The notes beneath the pieces were generated by a model. The model was not told the DNA's origin. It searched no databases and worked only from the letters and a program-made list of their open reading frames with translations. 7,706 bases of DNA. Origin: Desulfobacula sp. (lineage in GTDB: Bacteria; Desulfobacterota; Desulfobacteria; Desulfobacterales; Desulfobacteraceae). Location of the stretch: positions 1 through 7,706 of the forward strand of contig JAGLFI010000050.1 of assembly GCA_023144585.1 (NCBI GenBank), in the 5' to 3' direction. A program made the position numbers and the translations under genes. This document shows positions 1-6,430 of this stretch, piece after piece. Each line of letters opens with the position of its first letter. Within the stretch, counting starts at the first letter, position 1.

Positions 1-56
1 AACTCACGACGTGAGTAATCTTGGTTGACCTTTTCTTTCCCTGTCTCTTTATTCAT
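1..56 (-). CDS. N-terminus of a Tat-exported protein (partial, cut by window edge)
   Basis: On the minus strand an ATG at 56-54 opens a frame running off the left edge of the window. Only 18 full codons and part of a 19th are visible. It begins MNKETGKEKVNQDYSRRE and the next codon starts TT, so it is Phe or Leu. S-R-R-E-[F/L] matches the twin-arginine consensus S/T-R-R-x-F-L-K, so the protein is probably folded with a cofactor in the cytoplasm and exported by the Tat system. A purine-rich AGAAAGGA lies a few bases upstream as ribosome binding site. The upstream ATG (AGGATGAAG) reads into a stop after four codons, which supports the chosen start. Rieske proteins, molybdopterin oxidoreductases and hydrogenase small subunits all carry such leaders. 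The cytochrome b remnant on the same strand makes a redox protein plausible, but the identity cannot be read from this fragment. Confidence 0.6.
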   Translation of the reverse strand, partial: MNKETGKEKVNQDYSRRE

Positions 57-85
57 GCTTCATCCTTTCTATATTTGATGATTAC

Positions 86-178
86 CTATGGGAGCATAAC
101 CCGGTTCAGCGGCGTCCTGTCGATGAGTTCGTTTGCCGTTATGTGGTTCTTGAACTCCAGCGCTCGGATAATTGGATA
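86..178 (-). pseudogene. possible C-terminal gene remnant upstream of the Tat gene
   Basis: A stop-to-stop minus-strand stretch of 30 codons ends at TAG (88-86), about 29 nt before the ATG of the Tat gene. It contains ALEFKNHITANELID followed by RTPLNRVMLP, which has protein-like composition and looks like the tail of a gene in operon spacing with the next one. No start codon is available, and a TGA (181-179) closes the frame upstream. I do not recognise the family. The exact antisense register on the plus strand is also open (29-202, 57 codons) without an ATG. Either reading could be chance, so this is a weak call. The rest of 57-264 shows no convincing gene or terminator. Confidence 0.2.
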
Positions 179-264
179 TCACACACTATTTTGAGGGACT
201 GAATTTTTGCATCTATAAATCATATCAATCACAAGTTACCCTGTTCTATTTGCCATTACCGATT

Positions 265-618
265 CTATTTGGGAAACAAGAATTTCATGGCAAATTGCAT
301 ACTCCAGTCCGGTCCGCCGGCAGGTTTTCCCACATTGGTAAAAGCCTGCACCTTGAAATCAACCGGCAGCTTGCCAAAACGATGCAGTTTGCCAATACCA
401 CCTCCCATCGGCACTGTCCATTGATTGCCACTGAATTTTTCCCAGTCTGCGGTCATGATTGGGGTAGAGGTCAGGTACCAGCCATTGGCCAGGTTGTAGT
501 TAATGAAATACTGAAAGACGAATTGATTTACGCTGGGCGCATCACTGGGGCCCGCAAAGGACCACATGTTTTGCGCCAAAGCACCAATCACCCATTTTCC
601 CGGCATGGTTAACACCAC
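265..618 (-). pseudogene. C-terminal fragment of a neuromedin U-type outer-membrane protein
   Basis: The 117 codons from GTG (618-616) to the stop read like the last third of the bacterial family annotated 'neuromedin U' or transporter-like, putative outer-membrane beta-barrels. Recognisable pieces in order are VVLTMPGKWVIGAL, NMWSFAG, NQFVFQYFINYNL, GWYLTSTPIMTADW, QWTVPMGGGIGK, GKLPVDFKVQAF, GGPDWSMQF and the typical terminal FLFPK. Full-length members are usually well over 200 residues with a signal peptide; none is present here. Upstream in frame only Phe-Ser-Lys separates the homologous part from a TGA (630-628), and the preceding DNA encodes cytochrome b in another frame. The 5' two-thirds therefore seem to be deleted. 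No ribosome binding site is evident. The family assignment is from memory of conserved motifs, not an alignment. Confidence 0.65.
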
Positions 619-1682
619 TTTTGAAAATCAAGACTGTATTCATCTAAAAAAATTAAAGCAGGGGTCAAGATCAGCGAGACAGGAACCGCTGTCATTGCTG
701 CTTTTTTCGCCCGGTTCGATATAAACCAAATCCCCTGATTTTGTCTGTCCCATTTTTAAAACGGCAGAAAGATCATGGTAGACATGATCACACAGGGGAT
801 GATAAATACGGCGAAAAATGGATGGAAATGGAACAACAGTTCCTGAAACCCTGAAAAATACCAGGGCGCTTTTGCCGGATTGGGGCTTAAGCCCGCATTG
901 GCCATGTTGTCCAGGGGAGCGTCAAAGACAAATGCCAGGGTCAGGACAAAAGCGATCAATACGAGGCCTGCAACGGTTTCCCTTAACAGCAGATTGGATC
1001 GGGTTGAAACCATGACAGATTTTTCACCATCCCCACGACCATTCAAGCCGGATGTCACAACACCTTTTGCCTTTCTTACTTTCCAGAAATGAGTGGCCAG
1101 AAAAAGGATAAGGGTTGAAGGAATCACAGTGGTATGAAGGATGAAAAAAAGTTGTAATGTTTTTTCGCCGACACTGTCACCGCTTATTAAAAGTCCTTTA
1201 AGAAAGCCGCCTGCCGGGACATAGTCAACCATATGGATGCAGATGGTCACAGCCCAGAATGCAGTCTGATCCCATGGAAGAAAATAGTCTGTAAAGCAGG
1301 ACAAAAGAATCAGGCTCAGGACACAGAGGCCGATAATCCAGTTCAGCTTTCTTTTCCCCTGATATCCTCCTGTAAAAAAAATTCTTAACATATGGCCGAA
1401 CACCATTACCACAAGGAGGTTAGCCGCAAAATAGTGCGTACTGCGGATCATCCTGCCAAAGACAAATTGATTTTCGAGAAACTGGACAGATGAATAGGCA
1501 AATTCCGGAAAAGGCTGATATGAAAAAAGCATGAACGCACCTGAACCCATCAGCACCGTCACCAGGACAAGACACATGCCGCCCAATGCCCATGTGCTCT
1601 TTAATTCAAGAGCTTTCAGAGGTATCCGTGCCGGATGGATGTGCTGAATAAAAATAGAGAATGAATTTGCTACCTTATTAAT
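609..1682 (-). pseudogene. bc-complex cytochrome b, damaged (ATT at start, internal TAA, truncated 3' end)
   Basis: Cytochrome b of a quinol:cytochrome c-type (bc/b6f-like) complex, an inner-membrane quinol oxidase. One frame spans 357 codons. It opens with HIHPARIPLKALELK and STWALGGM, typical of the N-terminal amphipathic region. Haem-ligand histidine pairs are at H83/H97 and H183/H198 (14 and 15 apart, b6-like). A PWYF replaces the PEWY quinol-site motif near residue 273. Helices E and F follow. After ...IFLPF an in-frame TAA (758-756) interrupts, yet the same frame continues as KWDRQNQGIWF and then a hydrophobic helix G ending DEYSLDFQKWC before TAA at 611-609. No ATG, GTG or TTG exists between the upstream stop and the N-terminal motif. 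ATT (1682-1680) sits 8 nt after an AAGGA, where the start should be. The first standard start, TTG 1586-1584, would remove 32 conserved residues. If ATT is used and TAA terminates, a 308-residue protein lacking helix G could form; pseudogene is more likely. No Rieske gene lies upstream. Confidence 0.8.
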
Positions 1683-1693
1683 TGGCCCATTCC

Positions 1694-2275
1694 TTATATA
1701 ATTTGTTTTTTTGGATATTTCCTCTTAATATCCGCATAAAATTGCCTGATCTCTTTCATATCAGCTTCGATATCACCCGTTGGATAAAATAACGGCCCAA
1801 TACCACCTGTTTTTTTGCCATAGTCAATAAAACCAAGAGCAATCGGAACCCCGGCACCACAGGCAATATAATAGAAACCGGTTTTCCAGTAGGCTACTTT
1901 ATTTCTCGTACCGGATGGCGGGACAATAATGATTAATTTATCGTTGCTATTAAATTGCTGTATCGTCAGCTCAACAATGTTGTTGGATTTTGATCGGTCT
2001 ATCGGCAATATTCCGAACCATTTCATTCTTATTCCAAAAGGGCCATGGGTTAAAGATTTTTTACCCATGGCATATATTTGTGCTTTCATTACAAATGCGA
2101 CCAGGACGGTGTAGAAAAAGTCCCAGTTATTGGTATGCGGGGCGGCAATCATTACACATTTGGGTACATCCGGCAATTTACTTTTCACTTTCCAGCCAAG
2201 GCAGAATAATATCATTCTGCTGATAACCGGCATGATATGTCGTATGATTGGTGTGTAAAAAATAGTTGTATTCAT
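1694..2275 (-). CDS. PlsC-like lysophospholipid/glycerol-phosphate acyltransferase family protein
   Basis: 193-residue member of the LPLAT superfamily, small variant related to 1-acyl-sn-glycerol-3-phosphate acyltransferases, which transfer acyl groups to lysophospholipids or similar acceptors at the inner membrane. The N-terminus (residues 8-28) is hydrophobic and may associate with the membrane. Motif I is present as HTNNWD (H47, D52), the catalytic HX4D. Motif II-like sequence is FGILPIDRSKS (87-97). Motif III reads PPSGTR (119-124), so the usual Glu of PEGTR is Ser121. WKTGFYYIACGAGVPI (130-145) is the conserved motif IV region. The substrate is unknown and the missing Glu leaves activity uncertain. 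The gene ends 11 nt before the cytochrome b start and its TAA overlaps that gene's AAGGA, an unusual neighbour for a bc-complex gene. The ATG at 2275 has no strong Shine-Dalgarno; upstream sequence is AT-rich. Confidence 0.85.
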   Translation of the reverse strand: MNTTIFYTPIIRHIMPVISRMILFCLGWKVKSKLPDVPKCVMIAAPHTNNWDFFYTVLVAFVMKAQIYAMGKKSLTHGPFGIRMKWFGILPIDRSKSNNIVELTIQQFNSNDKLIIIVPPSGTRNKVAYWKTGFYYIACGAGVPIALGFIDYGKKTGGIGPLFYPTGDIEADMKEIRQFYADIKRKYPKKQII

Positions 2276-2510
2276 AAACTTTTTATTTATAAAAAATGGA
2301 TCTGAATCAAAAAATACTACAAATTAATGTACGATCCGATTGATACCAGATTGGAAGATTAAAAACAATATTCATTAGCGGTTATCAGCAATCTTTAGTA
2401 TGTATTTTTTAAAGTTTAGAAAAATTTATTTGCAATTGCCCTGCCTGGTCCTGAATTTGCTTACTTATATAGTTATGAGATAAAAGTACTCTGACATTTA
2501 AGAACCAGGT
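2276..2510. other. AT-rich divergent intergenic region
   Basis: This gap separates the leftward acyltransferase from the rightward TIGR02757 gene and must hold both promoters unless they are read from elsewhere. A TATAGT hexamer at 2468-2473 could be a -10 element for the rightward gene, but no good -35 lies 16-18 nt upstream. A short GGATC...GATCC inverted repeat at about 2297-2337 has a long loop and is probably incidental. No RNA gene or terminator was recognised. Confidence 0.4.
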
Positions 2511-3302
2511 GTGAATAATATAATGACCCATTTAAAGGACAGACTGGAGCGTGTTTATCTGCAGTATAATAAAAGGGAATATGTGAATCCTGACCCGCTC
2601 CTATTCCTGTATGATTACCCTGAAAAGAAAAACCGGGAGATTGCAGGTTTTATTGCGGCCTGCTTTGCCTATGGGCGAGTTGATCAAATCATGAAAACGG
2701 TTTCCTATATCCTTGGCAAACTTGAGCCCACTCCTTTTGATTATCTTATGACCAGGGCAAAGAAAGATATTGCAAATGATTTTAAAGGGTTCCGATACCG
2801 GTTTGCAAATGATGTCCATCTAACCCATCTTTTATGGGGAATCAGGGAGGTTTTAAATCAGTTTATATCCCTTGAAAACTGTTTCTATGCAGAAATGAAA
2901 CCTGAAGATGAGACAGTTTTGCCGGGACTTGTTTTTCTTTCCAACCAGATTAATTCGACTAAAGAAATGGGACATCTCCTGGCAGATCCGCAAAAGAAAA
3001 GCGCCTGCAAAAGAAGTCTTCTTTTTTTGCGCTGGATGGTACGAGAAGATCAGGTTGATCCCGGAGGCTGGGGAGAAGCAAGTCCTTCCCAGTTGATTAT
3101 TCCTCTGGATACACATATGTATAAGGTAGGAATGATGCTTGAATTTACCGAAAGAAAGAGTTTGGATATGAAAACAGCGCTTGAAATTACCCAGGGGTTT
3201 AAAAAGGTGTTAAGAGAAGATCCGGTGAGATATGATTTTTGTCTGACCCGGTTTGGTATCAGGAAGGGGTTAAGCATGGACCATTTGAGGGAAGTTATAT
3301 GA
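2511..3302 (+). CDS. TIGR02757 family protein (DUF2400)
   Basis: 263-residue cytoplasmic protein of the TIGR02757/DUF2400 family, found mainly in Bacteroidetes and Desulfobacterota-type bacteria and without an established function that I know of. Diagnostic stretches are YVNPDPLLFLYDY (24-36), REIAGFIAACFAYGRVDQI (42-60), FRYRF (93-97), KKSACKRSLLFLRWMVR (about 161-177), DPGGWG (182-187), SQLIIPLDTHMYKVG (192-206) and KTALEITQGF (220-229). The LFLRWMVR...LDTH arrangement faintly resembles helix-hairpin-helix DNA glycosylases; that is inference only. GTG 2511 gives the longest protein, but ATG 2523 is in frame with AGGTG 11 nt upstream and may be the true start. The stop overlaps the sfsA start (ATGA), so the two are translationally coupled. 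Length is normal for the family. Confidence 0.88.
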   Translation: MNNIMTHLKDRLERVYLQYNKREYVNPDPLLFLYDYPEKKNREIAGFIAACFAYGRVDQIMKTVSYILGKLEPTPFDYLMTRAKKDIANDFKGFRYRFANDVHLTHLLWGIREVLNQFISLENCFYAEMKPEDETVLPGLVFLSNQINSTKEMGHLLADPQKKSACKRSLLFLRWMVREDQVDPGGWGEASPSQLIIPLDTHMYKVGMMLEFTERKSLDMKTALEITQGFKKVLREDPVRYDFCLTRFGIRKGLSMDHLREVI

Positions 3303-4012
3303 AATACAAAGGATTTCAATTGCCGCCGCTAATCAACGGGCGGCTAATAAAACGGTATAAACGGTTCCTTGCCGATGTAGCGCTTGAAACAGGTGAAAAG
3401 GTGACGGCCCATTGCCCCAACTCAGGTTCCATGAAAGGGTGTGCTATCCCCGGATCACAGGTCTGGCTGTCCCAGAGCGATAATCCCAAAAGAAAGTATA
3501 AATATACCTGGGAACTGATTAAAGTGCCGCAGACAATGATCGGTATCAATACTCTGGTGCCCAATAAACTGGTGAAACAAGCTATTGAAAATGATTTGAT
3601 AAAAGAGTTATCCGGTTATGAGCACGTGAGAGCTGAAGTGAAAACAAGCAGTCATACAAGGCTTGATCTGCTTTTGGAAAATGAGGCAAAAGAAAAGTGC
3701 TATGTGGAGATAAAAAATTGTACCCTGGTAGAAGAAGGAATGGCCATGTTTCCGGATGCAGTGACCACAAGGGGGCAAAAGCATCTTGACGAACTTGAAC
3801 GCCTTGTCTCTCAGGGTCACAGAGGAGTGATCTTCTTTTTGATTCAGCGAATGGATGCCAAAGCCTTTAAACCGGCGGCGATGATTGATAAAGTCTATGC
3901 TGAAAAATTGAAAAAAGTGGTGAAAAATGGTGTGGAAATTATTACAAGGGATACCATCATCGATACACAAGTGATCAGGATAAGAAATGCTGTGCCGGTA
4001 TATCTGGTTTAA
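3299..4012 (+). CDS. sfsA: SfsA family sugar fermentation stimulation/DNA-binding protein
   Basis: 237-residue SfsA homologue. The family was named from effects on maltose metabolism in E. coli and binds DNA. Its C-terminal half resembles a PD-(D/E)XK nuclease fold. Visible motifs are LIKRYKRFLADV (16-27), VTAHCPNSGSMKGC (35-48), PGSQVWLSQSDNPKRKY (51-67), TWEL (70-73), RLDLLL (121-126, with D123), the EIKN motif (137-140) and FPDAVTTRGQKHLDEL (151-166). The length is typical. The frame is open further upstream, but ATG 3299 is chosen because the protein then begins at the family-typical position, GAGGG lies about 8 nt upstream, and ATGA overlaps the TIGR02757 stop. There is no convincing terminator after it; a TGGCC...GGCCA hairpin at 4013-4032 has no T-tract. 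Confidence 0.93.
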   Translation: MKYKGFQLPPLINGRLIKRYKRFLADVALETGEKVTAHCPNSGSMKGCAIPGSQVWLSQSDNPKRKYKYTWELIKVPQTMIGINTLVPNKLVKQAIENDLIKELSGYEHVRAEVKTSSHTRLDLLLENEAKEKCYVEIKNCTLVEEGMAMFPDAVTTRGQKHLDELERLVSQGHRGVIFFLIQRMDAKAFKPAAMIDKVYAEKLKKVVKNGVEIITRDTIIDTQVIRIRNAVPVYLV

Positions 4013-4061
4013 TGGCCTGCTGTTATCGGCCAGGGTGTCGTATAAAAAGATATAGTGTCCA

Positions 4062-4089
4062 TTGACATCCTACCACTCTGTAGTATTTT
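4062..4089 (+). promoter_or_regulatory. candidate promoter for the nifU-nifS-hdrCB operon, with dyads
   Basis: A perfect TTGACA (4062-4067) is followed after 16 nt by TATTTT (4084-4089), a four-of-six match to the -10 consensus. Initiation would fall near 4096, giving a leader of about 30 nt before the ATG at 4128. Two small inverted repeats overlap the spacer and -10 element: CTAC-N6-GTAG (4070-4083) and TAGT-N7-ACTA (4081-4095). They could be an operator, and Fe-S operons are often under Rrf2/IscR-type repressors, but the sites do not clearly match a known IscR consensus. Prediction by eye only. Confidence 0.45.
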
Positions 4090-4114
4090 AGACTAAGAAT
4101 TAAGAGATTTGAAT

Positions 4115-4120
4115 AAGGAG
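4115..4120 (+). promoter_or_regulatory. strong Shine-Dalgarno for the NifU-like gene
   Basis: AAGGAG ends 7 nt before ATG 4128, near-ideal spacing. It is the strongest ribosome binding site in the window and fixes the operon's first start codon. Confidence 0.8.
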
Positions 4121-4127
4121 ACGATTT

Positions 4128-4697
4128 ATGTGGGATTATACAGATAAAGTAAAAGATCATTTTTTAAACCCCCGGAATGTTGGTGAGTTAGAAGGTGCCA
4201 ATGCTATTGGAGAGTCAGGCTCTTTGAATTGCGGCGACGCATTGAAGCTGTTTTTAAAAGTCAATGAGAACGAAAGAATTGTTGACGCAACTTTCATGAC
4301 ATTCGGATGTGCAAGTGCTGTAGCATCTTCATCAGCCTTGACGGAGATCATTAAGGGAATGACCCTGGATGATGCGGCTAAATTAACCAATGATGATATT
4401 TCAGATTATCTGGGAGGGCTGCCCAAAGCAAAAATGCATTGTTCGGTCATGGGACAGTCAGCTTTGAAAAAAGCCATTGCAGATTACAGAGGCGTACAGA
4501 TTTTGGCCAAACCGGGTAATTTGGTTTGTGAATGCTTTGAAGTGACAGATCTTGAGATCATTGATGTGGTAAAGGCAAATGGTATTACAACGACTGAGAT
4601 TGTGACCGACTACCTGAAAGCCGGTGGCGGATGCGGCCAGTGCCTGGACAGAATTGAAGAAATACTTGAATCGGTTAAAGCTGAAGGAAAAGTTTAA
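4128..4697 (+). CDS. nifU: NifU-like Fe-S cluster assembly scaffold (IscU domain + BFD-like [2Fe-2S] domain)
   Basis: 189-residue scaffold that accepts sulfur from the NifS partner and assembles Fe-S clusters in the cytoplasm. Residues 1-125 form the IscU/NifU N-terminal domain, with HFLNPRNVGE (11-20) and the three scaffold cysteines plus aspartate: C35 and D37 (NCGDA), C61 (FGCASA) and C105 (KMHCSVMG). Residues about 130-180 are a BFD-like [2Fe-2S] domain, with C134 and C136 (VCECF) and C169 and C172 (GGGCGQC), as in the central domain of NifU. The C-terminal Nfu-type domain of classical ~300-residue NifU is absent, so this is a two-domain variant. All ligands are intact. It is followed 5 nt later by the desulfurase gene. 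The symbol is by similarity: no nitrogenase gene is visible, so the role may be general Fe-S assembly. Confidence 0.93.
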   Translation: MWDYTDKVKDHFLNPRNVGELEGANAIGESGSLNCGDALKLFLKVNENERIVDATFMTFGCASAVASSSALTEIIKGMTLDDAAKLTNDDISDYLGGLPKAKMHCSVMGQSALKKAIADYRGVQILAKPGNLVCECFEVTDLEIIDVVKANGITTTEIVTDYLKAGGGCGQCLDRIEEILESVKAEGKV

Positions 4698-4702
4698 AAA
4701 AA

Positions 4703-5875
4703 ATGAGAATTATATATACGGATAATAATGCTACAACAAAAGTCGCTGATGAAGTCCTCGAGGAAATGCTTCCCTATTTTGGGGAATTATATGGCAACCC
4801 CTCTTCCATGCATACCTTTGGAGATCAGGTTGATAAAAAAATGAAACAGGCACGACAGCGGGTGGCAGATTTTATCAATGCTGATCCTGATGAAATTATT
4901 TTTACCAGCTGCGGGACAGAGAGCGATAATTCAGCCATTTATTCAGCCATTAACGCTTATCCTGAAAAAAAACACATAATTACGTCCAATGTAGAGCATC
5001 CTGCTGTTAATAAGTTTTATCAACAGCTTCAAAAAACAAAAGGGTATGAGGTCACATTTGTTCCGGTGGACAAAAAAGGGCTTCTGGATCTGGATCTATT
5101 GTATAACAGTATATCTGATAATACAGCCATTATTTCATTGATGTGGGCAAATAATGAGACAGGCGTGATGTTTCCTATAGAAGAAATAGCGAAAAAAGCC
5201 AATGAAAAGGGTGTTTTGTTCCATACCGATGCGATTCAGGCTGCTGGTAAAATTCCCATTGATGTCAAAAAGGCAGGTATAGACATGTTGTCTCTTTCCG
5301 GGCATAAAATTCATGCTCCCAAAGGTATTGGTGTGCTTTATGTGAAACAGGGATTCAAGTTTTCGCCTCTCCTGATTGGGGGACACCAGGAGAAAGGTCG
5401 ACGCGGTGGTACGGAAAATACCGTATCTATCATCGGGCTTGGAAAGGCCTGTGAGCTTGCCAGGGAGAATTTGACTATTGTGAATACCAAAGTCAGGAAA
5501 CTTCGGGATTATCTTCAAACCCGGCTCCTTGAAAAAATACCCGGGTCTTCGGTGAATGGGGATCTTGAGCTGCGACTTCCAAACACATTATCCATAGGGT
5601 TTGATGCGGTGGAGGGAGAATCCATACTGCTTATGCTGGACCGTGAGGGAATCTGTGCATCTTCAGGATCTGCCTGTACCTCGGGATCGCTGGAGCCTTC
5701 CCATGTACTCATGGCCATGAAAGTACCCTTTAAGTCAGCCCATGGTTCCATTCGATTTTCTTTATCCCATTATAACACTAAAGAAGAAATGGATATCATC
5801 ATTACAGCATTAGTGCCTGTGATCCAAAAATTAAGAGATATGTCGCCCTTCTGGAAAGATGGGAAAGTGATATGA
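4703..5875 (+). CDS. nifS: NifS/IscS-type cysteine desulfurase
   Basis: 390-residue PLP-dependent enzyme (class V aminotransferase fold) that converts cysteine to alanine and an enzyme-bound persulfide used for Fe-S assembly. Motifs: YTDNNATTKV (5-14), FTSCGTESDN (67-76), the PLP-stacking His in NVEHPA (H99), HTDAIQAAGK (174-183, with D176 and Q179), the PLP Schiff-base lysine in SLSGHKIHAPKG (K202), RRGGTEN (233-239) and the catalytic cysteine loop ASSGSACTSGSLEPSHVL (C325). The long loop is group I (NifS/IscS) rather than SufS-like. The length is typical and complete. ATG 4703 follows the nifU stop by 5 nt with AAGGAA about 14 nt upstream, suggesting coupled translation. The last four bases overlap the HdrC-like start (ATGA). 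Confidence 0.95.
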   Translation: MRIIYTDNNATTKVADEVLEEMLPYFGELYGNPSSMHTFGDQVDKKMKQARQRVADFINADPDEIIFTSCGTESDNSAIYSAINAYPEKKHIITSNVEHPAVNKFYQQLQKTKGYEVTFVPVDKKGLLDLDLLYNSISDNTAIISLMWANNETGVMFPIEEIAKKANEKGVLFHTDAIQAAGKIPIDVKKAGIDMLSLSGHKIHAPKGIGVLYVKQGFKFSPLLIGGHQEKGRRGGTENTVSIIGLGKACELARENLTIVNTKVRKLRDYLQTRLLEKIPGSSVNGDLELRLPNTLSIGFDAVEGESILLMLDREGICASSGSACTSGSLEPSHVLMAMKVPFKSAHGSIRFSLSHYNTKEEMDIIITALVPVIQKLRDMSPFWKDGKVI

Positions 5876-6408
5876 TAAACCTTGGTAATGAACATCATGA
5901 GTTTGCCGATGAAATAAAGGCAGATTCAGGGATTAATTTTAACGTCTGCCTGCATTGCAAAACCTGCGCAAACGGCTGCCCTTTTATAGAGGGTATGGAT
6001 TATGCCCCCAATGCTGTTATTCGTCTGGTTCAGTTAGGGCTTGAAGACGTGGCCTTAGAGTGTTCCAGCATTTGGATTTGTGTGGGCTACAATACCTGCA
6101 GCAGCTATTGCCCCATGGCAATCGATATACCGGCTGTAATGGATGGTCTTCGTCATAAGGCCATTGAAAAAGGTGTCAAAATCGCAGAACCGGATGTGTT
6201 AAATTTCCATACCGAAGTATTGAACACGGTAAAAAAATATGGCAGAACTCATAAGCTTGAGATCATGATGCGGTATAAACTCAAGAAGATGGATTTTCTG
6301 AGCGATATGGGGCTGGGGCTCAAAATGTTGAAAAAAAGAAAACTGGATTTAACACCATCAAAAGTTCAGGATAAAAAAGCCATTGAAAAAATTTTTAAAG
6401 AAAAATAA
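5872..6408 (+). CDS. HdrC-like 4Fe-4S dicluster ferredoxin subunit
   Basis: 178-residue cytoplasmic protein resembling heterodisulfide reductase subunit C, which passes electrons to the HdrB catalytic subunit. The first cluster motif is complete: C26-x2-C29-x2-C32-x3-C36-P. The second reads C70-V-G-Y73-N-T-C76-S-S-Y-C80-P, so the usual second cysteine is Tyr73 (TAC, one base from TGC). Cys64 (LECSSIW) lies nearby and might substitute. IDIPAVMDGLRHKAI (84-98) is typical of this HdrC branch. The C-terminus from about residue 135 is lysine-rich and probably helical. ATG 5872 overlaps the NifS stop by 4 nt, with GGGAAAG 4-10 nt upstream. No HdrA flavoprotein is present, so the electron donor is unknown. 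Methanogen-type CoM/CoB chemistry is not implied. Confidence 0.88.
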   Translation: MINLGNEHHEFADEIKADSGINFNVCLHCKTCANGCPFIEGMDYAPNAVIRLVQLGLEDVALECSSIWICVGYNTCSSYCPMAIDIPAVMDGLRHKAIEKGVKIAEPDVLNFHTEVLNTVKKYGRTHKLEIMMRYKLKKMDFLSDMGLGLKMLKKRKLDLTPSKVQDKKAIEKIFKEK

Positions 6409-6430
6409 AAATAATCGCTCGTCGGAAAGA

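Noticed and set aside
172..612. Plus-strand 146-codon open frame
   Set aside because: It lies antisense to the outer-membrane protein fragment, which has clear family motifs; the plus-strand translation has none.
756..758. Recoded stop (selenocysteine or pyrrolysine) in cytochrome b
   Set aside because: The codon is TAA, which is used by neither TGA-Sec nor TAG-Pyl decoding, and no recoding is known in this family. A nonsense mutation or read error is simpler.
3239..3298. 20-residue N-terminal extension of SfsA
   Set aside because: It lies within the end of the TIGR02757 gene. The family start, ribosome site and ATGA overlap all support ATG 3299.
4013..4032. TGGCC...GGCCA inverted repeat directly after sfsA as a terminator
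   Set aside because: Only a 5-bp stem with a 10-nt loop, and no T-tract follows, so an intrinsic terminator is not supported.
4128..5875. Nitrogen-fixation cluster
   Set aside because: Only NifU/NifS-type assembly genes are present; no nitrogenase or other nif gene is visible, so a general Fe-S role is just as likely.
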